Source of the DNA: Endozoicomonas sp. GU-1
GTDB taxonomy: Bacteria; Pseudomonadota; Gammaproteobacteria; Pseudomonadales; Endozoicomonadaceae
DNA: 64,000 bases
Direction: 5' to 3'
Assembly: GCF_027366395.1 (NCBI RefSeq)
Contig: NZ_CP114771.1
Location: 1,426,001-1,490,000 of the forward strand
Positions 9,632 to 20,611 of this stretch are shown here, piece by piece. The translations under genes were made by a program, and so were the position numbers. The notes under the pieces were generated by a model. It saw only the letters and a list, made by a program, of their open reading frames with translations, was not told the DNA's origin and did no database searches. Each line of letters opens with the position of its first letter. Positions within the stretch are counted from its first letter, which is position 1.

Positions 9632-10180
9632 ATGAAACGTCTTTACTACCTGACCGGCTCTCTGGACAGCGTCACCAAAATTACTGAAGACCTGCACCGG
9701 GATGGCATCACCAACTGGCATCTCCATGTTTTAAGCCGAAACGAAGCTGGCCTGTATCACAGGCAGGTTCACAGTGCCAATATGCTGCAGGAAAACGATG
9801 TCATTCACTCCGGAGAACTGGGAGCCCTCATTGGCGGTGTTGTCGGCCTGCTGGCGGTCACAGTGATTGAGTGGTGGAACCCAATCGGGATAGATATCCC
9901 GCTACCCGCCCTTCTGGTGGTCGCTGGCGTCTTTACCATGTTTGGTGCCTGGAGTGGTGGATTGGCAGGTATCACCCGCGAGAATTACAAAACGGCCCGA
10001 TTCCATGATGATCTGGTAAAAGGCAAACATCTGATTATGGTAGATGTATCCAGACAACAGGAGCAGCGGGTGCGCTACCATCTGAGCAAATATCATCCGG
10101 AAGCTTCTCTTGCCGGTGTGGATACCACCCTGACACTGCCTTTCAGCCCTAACTTCTGGCGTTATCCGCGCCATAATTAA
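9632..10180 (+). CDS. Conserved membrane protein of unknown function
   Basis: 182 residues from an ATG preceded by AGGAG (GCAGGAGTTTACC). The N-terminal ~55 residues form a soluble region with a beta-alpha-beta look (MKRLYYLTGSLDSVTKITED, then LHVLSRNE). Two hydrophobic segments with glycine spacing follow at about residues 67-85 (GALIGGVVGLLAVTVI) and 92-116. A second soluble half ends in LTLPFSPNFW. It resembles small proteobacterial proteins in which a Gly-rich membrane hairpin is embedded between two cytosolic halves, but I cannot name the family with confidence. Its stop abuts the 3' end of putP. Confidence 0.8.
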   Translation: MKRLYYLTGSLDSVTKITEDLHRDGITNWHLHVLSRNEAGLYHRQVHSANMLQENDVIHSGELGALIGGVVGLLAVTVIEWWNPIGIDIPLPALLVVAGVFTMFGAWSGGLAGITRENYKTARFHDDLVKGKHLIMVDVSRQQEQRVRYHLSKYHPEASLAGVDTTLTLPFSPNFWRYPRHN

Positions 10181-11700
10181 TCAACAACCGGCTTGTCTAT
10201 TGTCAGGGGATGGTGATTTCACAAGCGCCTGCACCTCCTGAAAGGTTTCGGACTCCGCATCAGAAGGTGCTTTTCCCAACAGGCTAAACACCACTATTGC
10301 CACTGACGCCGCGATAAAACCGGGAATAATCTCGTAAACTTCAAAAATTCCCCCACTGAGCGAACGCCATACCACCACAGTTACGCCTCCCACAACAATA
10401 CCGGCAAGGGCTCCCAACCCATTCATCCGCTTCCAGTAAAGGGAAAACAGCAGCGCAGGACCAAAGGCGGCACCGAACCCTGCCCAGGCATAAGACACCA
10501 TCTCCAGCACCGAACTGTCCGGGTTGAGTGCCAGCACCGTGGCCAGCACCGCAATAGCGACAACGGCAATACGGCCAACCAACAGCATCTCAGCCTGAGT
10601 AGCATTGGGACGCAGCATATTGCGATAAAAATCCTCTGCTACCGCAGTAGAACAAACCAGCAACTGAGAATCTGCGGTACTCATAATGGCGGCCAGAATC
10701 GCGGCCAGAAGAATACCGGCTATGACCGGGTGAAAGAGGGTATTCACCATCAGCATAAAAATAGCTTCGGGGTCGTCTAATACCAATCCCTGCCGCTGGG
10801 TATATATGATTCCGGTTAAACCAACCAGCAAAGCACCCAGCATACAGATTCCAGTCCATGAAACCGCAATACGCCGTGCCAAGGTTAGCTGATGACTGGA
10901 CTGCACCGCTTTAAAACGCGCCATAATGTGTGGCTGGCCAAAGTACCCCAGCCCCCAGCCCAATAATGACAAAACCGTAATCACAGAAAGCGCTTCCCCC
11001 GAACATCAGTGAACATGCTGGTCAGATGGGGGTTCAGTTGGTTAATGTCGGTCATCACCTGCCCGGCACCTCCGGTGACTTCCAGCACGGTCACCGGAAC
11101 GATCAGCAGTGCTGCCGACATCAGCAGGCCTTGCACCAGGTCGGTCCAGCAGACCGCCAGGAAACCACCAAACAGGGTGTAAGAGACCACACTCAACATG
11201 CCAAGAATCACTGCCAGCTGGTAGTCGAAGCCAAAAACAGATTCAAAGAGTTTGCCACCGGCTACCAAACCTGAACTGGTGTAAAAAAGAAAAAAAATCA
11301 GGATAAAACCCGCACTGACCGGTTGCAGGATATACTTAAGATCGGAGAAACGGTTGGAAAAAAATTCGGGAAGCGTCAAAGAGTCATTCGCAACCGCACT
11401 GTATATTCTTAAACGACGGGCCACCAGAAGCCAGTTCAACCAGGTGCCTCCCAGTAGCCCCAGCCCCAGCCAGATCGCCTCAAAACCAGCCGCAAACGCA
11501 TACCCTGGCAGGCCCAATAATAGCCACCCACTCATATCAGAAGCACCGGCGCTTAATGCCGCCGACCACGGCCCCAGTGAGCGTCCGCCAAGAAAATAGT
11601 CAGAGGAGTTTTGGGTTCTCTGCCAGGCAATATAACCAACCCCCAGCATGGCAATAAAATAGATCAGGAAGGTTATGGTTATTTGTATTTGGTTTTCCAT
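10181..11700 (-). pseudogene. putP: Sodium/proline symporter PutP, frameshifted
   Basis: Sodium:solute symporter family protein for proline uptake. The N-terminal part (from ATG 11698-11700, residues MENQIQIT, through TSMFTDVRG) and the C-terminal part (from VITVLSLLGWGLGYFGQPH) are in different frames. Joined, they give about 506 residues, the usual PutP length (E. coli 502). The break is at the C-run 10996-11000: minus strand reads CGGGGGAAGCG, and one more G would restore ...VRGEALSVITVLSLLGW. Signature segments present are SAGASDMSGWLL near residue 55, GYFGQPHIMARF, and MSTADSQLLVCS. It could be a true pseudogene or a homopolymer sequencing error; the rest of the protein is well preserved. 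Confidence 0.85.
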
Positions 11701-11916
11701 GATGGCTAAACTCTTGGTATATATATCTTCAACGTTAGCCCACATTTATTTGTTCAATTCAATTGAAATACCTGCTGATTTAATTAGTTATTTATCAAAC
11801 AAAGTCTGCCAAAAATATGACTCTTAGCCTTTCGATCATAAATTATTTTGATTTAAAGCTGCCCTTATATTGATCCAGTTAAGGTGCGCTATTATTCACA
11901 AATGAACTTGTAATTT

Positions 11917-14532
11917 GTGGATACAGACATGGACAGTCAACGCATATCACCCCCCTCCTATAACCAGATAAAATTACCTGACCAAAAACCAGCAAGGTAC
12001 GTTGGAATTGAATCAGGCAAGGACAGTAAAATATTGGATAGTCATGGGAAGCTGGTTTCCAAGTGGGGACGAAAGATTGAGAATTACCTTAAAATAGAGC
12101 GAATTAATCCAGAAAAATATGCTCGCAGTCAAAAAATGCATAAATTCCAAGAATCTATGACCAGCAGACGGGTCAAACTTTTAACACAAGAAGTTCAAAA
12201 TACATCGGATCATATTGATAGTATTTTGATGCTTCCTAACGAAATTCCAAATGACTGCGAATTTATCAGCCAGAAAAAATTCCAGAAGCTTGTTCAATCA
12301 GATGTTAAGAGATATCTCTCTTACGAAATCAAATCCTGCAACTCGGGAGAAAAGCTTCTTAAATTATACGAGGAAGTACAGAGACTCGGAGATCACCATC
12401 GCCTGCCACCCAAAATAACAGATCCGCTAATTAAAAAAATTAAAGATCAAATGGCAATACTTGTTGAGGAAATGCCAAATCACCTCAGAAGCATTGACCC
12501 TGGTATAGAAGATACTCACACCCTTGAATTGACCAAGCAAAAGTGTGAAGTGGTAAAAGGTCTGTACAAGGCTGCCAAAAAGATTGATTACGACTTATGT
12601 AAAAAGCATAGAAAAGCACTAAGAGATATGATGGTCGACATATTTACCGAAGATGTTGAAAAAGTAGCGACTTTGTGCAAGGCAAGAAACAACCTGAAAG
12701 AGAATAAATATTTATCAGATCAAATTATAGAAGTAAGAAATTCAATAATATATCCATTCTTGGAAGAAGCTGATACAAAATATAACAAGTATGTTAATAA
12801 AGTCAAAAAAAGCACAGATATACAAATAAAAGATTTAGAAGAACAACGTGAAATAATACCCAAAATAATTACAAGGCTTAATCAAAAACTAACAACTGCC
12901 TCTCAAATCATAAAAAATGAGGCGAAAGCAACGGCAGTTAATGAAAATTTATTAGATGGTAAAAGAAAACCAACAAAATCTACAATCCAAAAAATTGAAG
13001 AAAGAGAAGTTAATAAATTTAATGAATTTAAAAGACTACAAAATGAATATAAAAGCCTGTATGAAACATTGAATTCCAGACTGAAACAATTTGATTCCAG
13101 TGTCGAAATATATTTTAAAGACCAACAGAATCTGACACCAGAAGCCCTCACACATCCTGAAGCATTCCTGACTGCTTATAGAGGAGTAGAATTAACCAAA
13201 CCATGGGAAAGCCTACAAAGCCTGGATCCAACAGATACCAATTCGAATTTGGCTTTACAATCCTTTAATCATGCTTGCATTGATAGTCACTTTAAAGAAC
13301 TTATGTCTGAGGAACAGGGCTGGTTACCTGAAAAGGAAATAAAAAAACTCAAAAATAATGTTCAGGGATCAGTAACAGAAAATTCTGATCAGAAAGAAGC
13401 CTATGATCAATTGGTTGTTGTGCACACCGCCTGCGAGCTGGCCAGTAATGCATATCAAAAAGCCACGAAGGATGAGACAAAAAGTGCCAAGAGGTATCGT
13501 CGACAAGCCCAAATAGTGCAAGGCACTGTTACTTCGCAACAGCTTGACACAGCAAAACAACTGAGAATGTTGCATGCAAAGCCAGTAACCAATAAAACTG
13601 ACCACATCAGTGTTGATGCCAAGCCCGACGCTGAAATGGATGAAAGCAATAATCACTCTTTGAGTAGCAGTTCTGCTGACTCAAGTAACAAAGCTCCAGC
13701 AGTAAGTGATGCTGAAGTACCTCAAGACAGTATTGACGCAAACATTACCTCAGGCCTGCATCAAGAATCAGCTACTGAAAAGCCACAGACCTTACAAGCC
13801 AAAAAAGTATTACCACCGATAAACGGTAAAGGCAGCACTACAGAGAACAGTGACGCTAAAATACAACCCAATGGAAATAAACTACCACCAATACCTCCAC
13901 GACCCGAAGAACAAACACCACCAGAACGCCCAAAACTACCAACATCAAATCGCCCAACCTGGCCAGCACCAAAACCACCATCTTCTGAAAACAGAACAAG
14001 TGGTGGAGCTAAAGGCCAAACCGATGGTAGTAAATCAGTACCGACACCACCGCCACCGCCGCCAGTGGGTAGAAGTAAACCACCACAACCGCCACTACCA
14101 AAAGCTTATAACAAAAATAAAGACCAAACCGATGGTGGACAGAAACCAGCAACACCGCCGCCACCACCTCCAGCACCACCGGTGCCGTCAGCAGGAGGCC
14201 AAACCAAGAAAGGCAGTAGTGACGTTAAAGCTCAAGAGCGCAGAAATGCACTTTTAAGTGATATTCGTTCTGGAGCAAATTTAAAGAAATTACCAGAGAA
14301 TCTAAAAAATGATAGATCAGCAGTGAAATTCAATGATGTTGAAGGTCGCAATCAAGATAAAGCATCTGGACTTGAAAAGGGTAATATTTCCGCTGCAAGC
14401 TCTACACAACCTGATGAAGAGAGCAAGGGAGTCGACATTACTGGTGCCTTGAAAAAAGTCTTCAAAGATAAAGGCTTCTTGACAGAAGCCTTAGAGAAAA
14501 GAAGAGAGCGCTTTAAGCCTGATGATGAGTGA
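11917..14532 (+). CDS. WASP-like protein: coiled coil, polyproline, WH2 and C-like motifs
   Basis: 871 residues from GTG 11917; an ATG at 11929 would remove four residues, and neither has a strong ribosome site. Residues ~1-600 are Lys/Glu-rich and helical with coiled-coil character. A Ser/Glu-rich linker follows, then a proline-rich region (~655-761) with several runs of five or six prolines. Residues 774-792 read QERRNALLSDIRSGANLKKL, from one residue upstream, matching the WH2 actin-monomer-binding pattern (R-x-ALL-x-x-I-x-x-G-x-x-LKK). The tail (838-871) begins GVDITGALKKVF and ends RRERFKPDDE, resembling the connector helix and a short acidic end of WASP VCA modules. There is no signal peptide. 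The module order polyproline-WH2-C-acidic is that of eukaryotic WASP and of bacterial mimics such as RickA. An actin-directed effector role is inferred. Confidence 0.82.
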   Translation: MDTDMDSQRISPPSYNQIKLPDQKPARYVGIESGKDSKILDSHGKLVSKWGRKIENYLKIERINPEKYARSQKMHKFQESMTSRRVKLLTQEVQNTSDHIDSILMLPNEIPNDCEFISQKKFQKLVQSDVKRYLSYEIKSCNSGEKLLKLYEEVQRLGDHHRLPPKITDPLIKKIKDQMAILVEEMPNHLRSIDPGIEDTHTLELTKQKCEVVKGLYKAAKKIDYDLCKKHRKALRDMMVDIFTEDVEKVATLCKARNNLKENKYLSDQIIEVRNSIIYPFLEEADTKYNKYVNKVKKSTDIQIKDLEEQREIIPKIITRLNQKLTTASQIIKNEAKATAVNENLLDGKRKPTKSTIQKIEEREVNKFNEFKRLQNEYKSLYETLNSRLKQFDSSVEIYFKDQQNLTPEALTHPEAFLTAYRGVELTKPWESLQSLDPTDTNSNLALQSFNHACIDSHFKELMSEEQGWLPEKEIKKLKNNVQGSVTENSDQKEAYDQLVVVHTACELASNAYQKATKDETKSAKRYRRQAQIVQGTVTSQQLDTAKQLRMLHAKPVTNKTDHISVDAKPDAEMDESNNHSLSSSSADSSNKAPAVSDAEVPQDSIDANITSGLHQESATEKPQTLQAKKVLPPINGKGSTTENSDAKIQPNGNKLPPIPPRPEEQTPPERPKLPTSNRPTWPAPKPPSSENRTSGGAKGQTDGSKSVPTPPPPPPVGRSKPPQPPLPKAYNKNKDQTDGGQKPATPPPPPPAPPVPSAGGQTKKGSSDVKAQERRNALLSDIRSGANLKKLPENLKNDRSAVKFNDVEGRNQDKASGLEKGNISAASSTQPDEESKGVDITGALKKVFKDKGFLTEALEKRRERFKPDDE

Positions 14533-14587
14533 TACAACGAACCCTACAAAATTCGTAGAAGTAGCTCTCATGTAAGACTTCATAAAA

Positions 14588-14617
14588 AAATCCCGGTTGA
14601 TTAGTCAACCGGGATTT
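14588..14617 (-). terminator. rRNA operon terminator
   Basis: A perfect 10-bp stem (TCCCGGTTGA 14591-14600, TCAACCGGGA 14605-14614, TTAG loop) is followed on the minus strand by a run of seven T residues. It lies just past the 5S 3' end and is therefore the intrinsic terminator of the rrn operon. It could also stop plus-strand transcription from the WASP-like gene (TTTT follows on that side). Confidence 0.9.
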
Positions 14618-14627
14618 TCTATTTGGT

Positions 14628-14744
14628 GCCTGGCGATGACCTACTCTCACATGGGGAGACCCCACACTACCATCGGCGATCGGTCATTTCACTGCTGAGT
14701 TCGGGATGGGATCAGGTGGTTCTAACCTTCTATGGTCGCCAGGC
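14628..14744 (-). rRNA. rrf: 5S ribosomal RNA
   Basis: On the minus strand the sequence begins GCCTGGCGACCATAG and ends CATCGCCAGGC, pairing as the 5S terminal helix, with the conserved internal segment CCGAACTCAGCAGTGAAA visible. The ~117-nt length is normal. It is the last gene of the operon, about 165 bases after the 23S 3' end. Confidence 0.95.
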
Positions 14745-14756
14745 TTAACTGGTTTG

Positions 14757-14883
14757 AGTGGGCAGTTGGCAGTCGCCAGTGTCTTCTACTCACTCTGGAA
14801 TCCGTTTTTAATCAAGCTGTTCTTGCTAAACACTCTTTGCGTATGGCTGTTGGCTGCCGACTGGTTACTGCCGACTGCCCACT
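14757..14883. repeat. Inverted repeat spanning the 23S-5S spacer
   Basis: 24-base arms at 14757-14780 and 14860-14883 (AGTGGGCAGTTGGCAGTCGC... against its complement) pair with a few mismatches, so nearly the whole 23S-5S spacer can fold into one long hairpin. No tRNA is present in the spacer. It may guide RNase III processing of 5S and 23S precursors. Confidence 0.65.
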
Positions 14884-15043
14884 GTCTTTTAAATCGCTTT
14901 GGCGTTATATGGTCAAGCCGCACGAGTCATTAGTATTGGTTAGCTCAATGCCTCACAGCACTTACACACCCAACCTATCAACGTCATAGTCTTTAACGGC
15001 TCTTCAGGACTCTCTGGGAGTCAGGGAAGTCTCATCTTGAAGG

Positions 15044-15079
<36 letters not shown>

Positions 15080-15245
15080 TCCGAACATAGCTACCGGGCA
15101 ATGCGTCTGGCGACACAACCCGAACACCAGTGGTCCGTCCACTCCGGTCCTCTCGTACTAGGAGCAGCTCTTCTCAAACTTCCAACGTCCACGGCAGATA
15201 GGGACCGAACTGTCTCACGACGTTCTAAACCCAGCTCGCGTACCA

Positions 15246-15278
<33 letters not shown>

Positions 15279-15280
15279 GG

Positions 15281-15323
<43 letters not shown>

Positions 15324-15352
15324 ACCGCCGTCGATGTGAACTCTTGGGCGGT

Positions 15353-15406
<54 letters not shown>

Positions 15407-15529
15407 GCAGAACCACCGGATCACTAAGACCTACTTTCGTACCTGCTCGAGATGTACCTCTCGCAGTCAAGCGTGCTTGTGCCTTTACACTAACCGTACG
15501 ATGTCCGACCGTACTTAGCACACCTTCGT

Positions 15530-15572
<43 letters not shown>

Positions 15573-15834
15573 ACCCACCACACAATGTCCCCGATCCCGT
15601 TTCGGGACCCGGGTTAGAACCTCAATATTGCCAGGGTGGTATTTCAAGGATGGCTCCACGATGACTGGCGTCACCGCTTCAAAGCCTCCCACCTATCCTA
15701 CACAAGCAACATCAAGATCCACTGTGAAGCTGTAGTAAAGGTTCACGGGGTCTTTCCGTCTAGCCGCGGATACGCTGCATCTTAACAGCGATTTCAATTT
15801 CACTGAGTCTCGGGTGGAGACAGCGTGGCCATCG

Positions 15835-15928
<94 letters not shown>

Positions 15929-15938
15929 CAAGAGCTTC

Positions 15939-16064
15939 TCTCACCACCACATTGCTCTTGCTGACTGCGTTAAATGATTCCGCTCGCTCAGTCATTTACT
16001 CTTTTGTAAACTCCTTCGCTCGCTCCATCATTTGCCTTGCAGCAAAAGCAATCTGGAGGTGAGA
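15939..16064 (-). other. Hairpin insertion at 23S helix 68
   Basis: Where E. coli has the short tip GGGGTTAGCGCAAGCGAAGC (around position 1870), this gene carries ~126 bases bounded by 25-base complementary arms (15939-15963 and 16040-16064; two mismatches and one G.U). The interior contains a duplicated GAGCGAGCG segment and AAATGA/TCATTT pairs that can fold further. Flanking rRNA is intact on both sides, so it is an extended helix or an excised intervening sequence rather than damage. Confidence 0.8.
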
Positions 16065-16745
16065 TAACCCCATCAATTAACCTTCCGGCACCGGGCAGGC
16101 GTCACACCGTATACGTCCACTTTCGTGTTTGCACAGTGCTGTGTTTTTAATAAACAGTCGCAGCCACCTGGTATCTTCGACCAGCCTCAGCTTACGGAGC
16201 AAGTCCGATCACCAAAGCCGGCGCACCTTCTCCCGAAGTTACGGTGCCATTTTGCCTAGTTCCTTCACCCGAGTTCTCTCAAGCGCCTTGGTATTCTCTA
16301 CCTGACCACCTGTGTCGGTTTGGGGTACGGTCCCTTATGACCTGAAGCTTAGAAGTTTTTCCTGGAAGCATGGCATCAATCACTTCGGTTCCGTAGAACC
16401 TCGTCATCAATTCTCGGCCTTGAGGATCCGGATTTGCCTGGATCCCCGGCCTACGATCTTAAACGCAGACAACCAACGCTGCGCTGACCTAGCCTTCTCC
16501 GTCACTCCATCGCAGTCAAAAGGGGTACAGGAATATTGACCTGTTTCCCATCGATTACGTCTTTCGACCTCACCTTAGGGGCCGACTCACCCTGCGCCGA
16601 TTAGCGTTGCGCAGGAACCCTTGGTCTTCCGGCGGGGGAGCTTCTCACTCCCCTTGTCGTTACTCATGTCAGCATTCGCACTTCTGATACCTCCAGCACA
16701 CCTCCCGATGCACCTTCAACGGCTTACAGAACGCTCCTCTACCAC

Positions 16746-16850
16746 CTAGAGACTAGTTTCTAGATACAAGTATCAAGTTAAAAGACAGAAGCTGAGTATT
16801 AACTCTGTACTTCTTTTTCTTGTCACTTGTTTCTAGAAACTAGTCTCTAG
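16746..16850 (-). other. Intervening sequence replacing 23S helix 45
   Basis: 105 bases bounded by 26-base arms (16746-16771 and 16825-16850) that pair with one mismatch. It replaces the E. coli helix 45 tip (about 1164-1185), between the conserved GCACCGAAGCT and GGAGCGTTCTGTAAGCC segments. Helix 45 is a known site of RNase III-excised intervening sequences in gammaproteobacteria, so mature 23S is probably cut here into two fragments. Confidence 0.9.
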
Positions 16851-16907
16851 ATCCGTAGCTTCGGTGTCTAGTTTGAGCCCCGTTAAATCTTCCGCGCGAG
16901 CCGACTC

Positions 16908-16972
<65 letters not shown>

Positions 16973-18030
16973 GGCCTTCTCACATCGTTTCCCACTTAAC
17001 TAGAACTTTGGGACCTTAGCTGACGGTCTGGGTTGTTTCCCTTTCCACGACGGACGTTAGCACCCGCCGTGTGTCTCCCGTGATTGCACTCATCGGTATT
17101 CGGAGTTTGCATGGGGTTGGTAAGTCGGGATGACCCCCTAGCCCAAACAGTGCTCTACCCCCGATGGTGAGACACGAGGCGCTACCTAAATAGCTTTCGA
17201 GGAGAACCAGCTATCTCCGGGCTTGATTAGCCTTTCACTCCTATCCACAGGTCATCCGCTAGCTTTTCAACGATAGTCGGTTCGGTCCTCCAGTTGATGT
17301 TACTCAACCTTCAACCTGCCCATGGATAGATCGCCCGGTTTCGGGTCTACTCCCAGCGACTGTTGTTCCTAAGAACACGCCCTATTAAGACTCGGTTTCC
17401 CTACGGCTCCCCTAAACGGTTAACCTTGCCACTGAAAGTAAGTCGCTGACCCATTATACAAAAGGTACGCAGTCACACCACGAAGGTGCTCCCACTGCTT
17501 GTACGTACACGGATTCAGGTTCTATTTCACTCCCCTCAACGGGGTTCTTTTCGCCTTTCCCTCACGGTACTGGTTCACTATCGGTCAGTCAGGAGTATTT
17601 AGCCTTGGAGGATGGTCCCCCCCTCGTCCGAAGACAGTTCAGACAGGATTTCACGTGTCCCGTCCTACTCGATTTCACAATGATTGGCCTTTCGTGTACG
17701 GGGCTATCACCCACTATGGCGACACTTTCCAGAGTCTTCCACTAAACCAAAAATTACTTAAGGGCTGGTCCCCGTTCGCTCGCCGCTACTGGGGGAATCT
17801 CAATTGATTTCTTTTCCTCCGGGTACTTAGATGTTTCAGTTCCCCGGGTTCGCCTTCCAGACCCTATGTATTCAGGTAAGGAATAACGGCTTATGCCGTT
17901 GGGTTTCCCCATTCGGAAATTCCTGGATCACAGCTTGTTTATCAGCTCCCCAAGACTTATCGCAGATTACCACGTCCTTCATCGCCTCTGACTGCCAAGG
18001 CATCCACCGTGTACGCTTAGTCACTTGACC

Positions 18031-18335
18031 ATATAACCCAAAACGATTTACCTTCGTAAATCGTTAGAGGTCAGTCAATACAACTACCTTTAACGATCAA
18101 ATGAATTTCTTTCGAAATTCATCGCCATACACATTAGCTATTACCTTTCGGTAATTAACTTGAGAGTGTCTCAGCAAGAATTTTCTTTAAACGATTTAAC
18201 CGAAGTTAAATTATTTAAATCAATTCAGCTTAAATTTGGATTCCACATTTTTAAAGAACAATGACTAATAAAACTGCGCATGCAGTTTTATCATCAAACA
18301 ATTCGTGTGAACGCTTATGGACGTCGGTTTTCGTT
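18031..18335 (-). other. 16S-23S spacer without tRNA genes, with boxA
   Basis: About 305 bases. I looked for tRNA-Ile and tRNA-Ala, which are usual in gammaproteobacterial spacers, and found neither. A boxA-like antitermination element (TTGTTCTTTAAAAAT on the minus strand, about 18249-18263) precedes 23S. Short hairpins such as AACGATTTACCTTCGTAAATCG near 18042 sit close to the 23S 5' end, where processing stems are expected. Confidence 0.85.
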
Positions 18336-19881
<1,546 letters not shown>

Positions 19882-20033
19882 ATTTTTCATGCGAAAAATT
19901 TATATGCTCAATAGAACTTACTGCAAATTAACGAGTATGTTCGCTTAAGCGTCGCATTTAACTATTAACAAAAGGTGATAGCCTTTTGTAACCGATGCAA
20001 TCGCACAAGCGCCCACACGAATTGTCTGATATC

Positions 20034-20045
20034 TTGTTAAAGAAC
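20034..20045 (-). promoter_or_regulatory. rrn leader boxA
   Basis: Minus strand GTTCTTTAACAA, close to the boxA consensus TGCTCTTTAACA, in the leader between the rrn promoter and 16S. This is the expected place for the ribosomal antitermination element. Confidence 0.75.
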
Positions 20046-20107
20046 TGATTAAATCGTGGTGATTCAATCGCTGATTCAGCAGTCAGTGCCGATCAGCAAG
20101 GCCGCAC

Positions 20108-20135
20108 ATCTTACCGTGGCGACCTTCGTTGTCAA
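20108..20135 (-). promoter_or_regulatory. rRNA operon promoter
   Basis: Minus-strand TTGACA (20130-20135), a 16-base spacer and TAAGAT (20108-20113), followed by the GC-rich discriminator GTGCGGCC expected of stringently controlled rRNA promoters. It lies about 230 bases upstream of 16S. An A/T-rich tract (CTGAAAAATGATCG) just upstream could serve as an UP element. Confidence 0.8.
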
Positions 20136-20611
20136 GCGATCATTTTTCAGAAGAAGAAGAAGCTTTCGAACTCGCCAACGTTGCTCTCAAGCCCTGTCAG
20201 CGGAGGCGCATGTTACCGCGCCAGTTTGATTTGTCAACCGGTTGTTTTTCATTCAATCCAAACAACCCATTTTCAAACCACACTTCCCGGTCAGCGATGA
20301 TGATTCATTCTGCTGATCCGTGGATGATCGTTTGGGCCAGTCCGTGGAAGTGGTGCAAATAATAGAGAAGTTTTGATGTTAATCAATAAGCGATGATGGT
20401 TTTACGTACAATCACCTACGCCAACTAACTTATAGATTATGGGCATCACTATGAGTCGGTAAAACAAGTGCTCAATTGGCTACACAATGAAAATACCACT
20501 CTCTACAGTGCCGGGTTGCTTTCCACCTGAGAGGGCTTTGCATGACAAAGCATTATTGGTCGGAACTTTCATGCAGTTTCATAATCGAATGGTTATTGAA
20601 ACCAGTAATGA
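20136..20611. other. Intergenic region, no gene seen
   Basis: About 475 bases between the rrn promoter and the TRAF-like gene. Short open frames here have no ribosome site or recognisable protein. It must hold the promoter of the TRAF-like gene, but I see no convincing -35/-10 pair. Confidence 0.5.

Noticed and set aside
9482-9727. Longer version of the small minus-strand gene at 9257
   Set aside because: It would overlap the start of the divergent gene at 9632; the ATG at 9481 has its own ribosome site.
10996-11000. Programmed frameshift in putP
   Set aside because: PutP is not known to use one, there is no slippery heptamer with a stimulatory structure that I can see, and a homopolymer indel explains it more simply.
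13850-14257. 135-residue His/Gln-rich ORF within the WASP-like gene
   Set aside because: It is a shifted-frame shadow of the proline codons (CCA/CCG read as CAC/ACC/CAT); the main frame has clear motifs.
18031-18335. tRNA genes in the 16S-23S spacer
   Set aside because: No cloverleaf, T-loop GTTCRA or anticodon stem could be found on the minus strand.
20129-20362. 77-residue plus-strand ORF beside the rrn promoter
   Set aside because: It starts inside the rRNA promoter on the opposite strand, has a poor start and no recognisable sequence.
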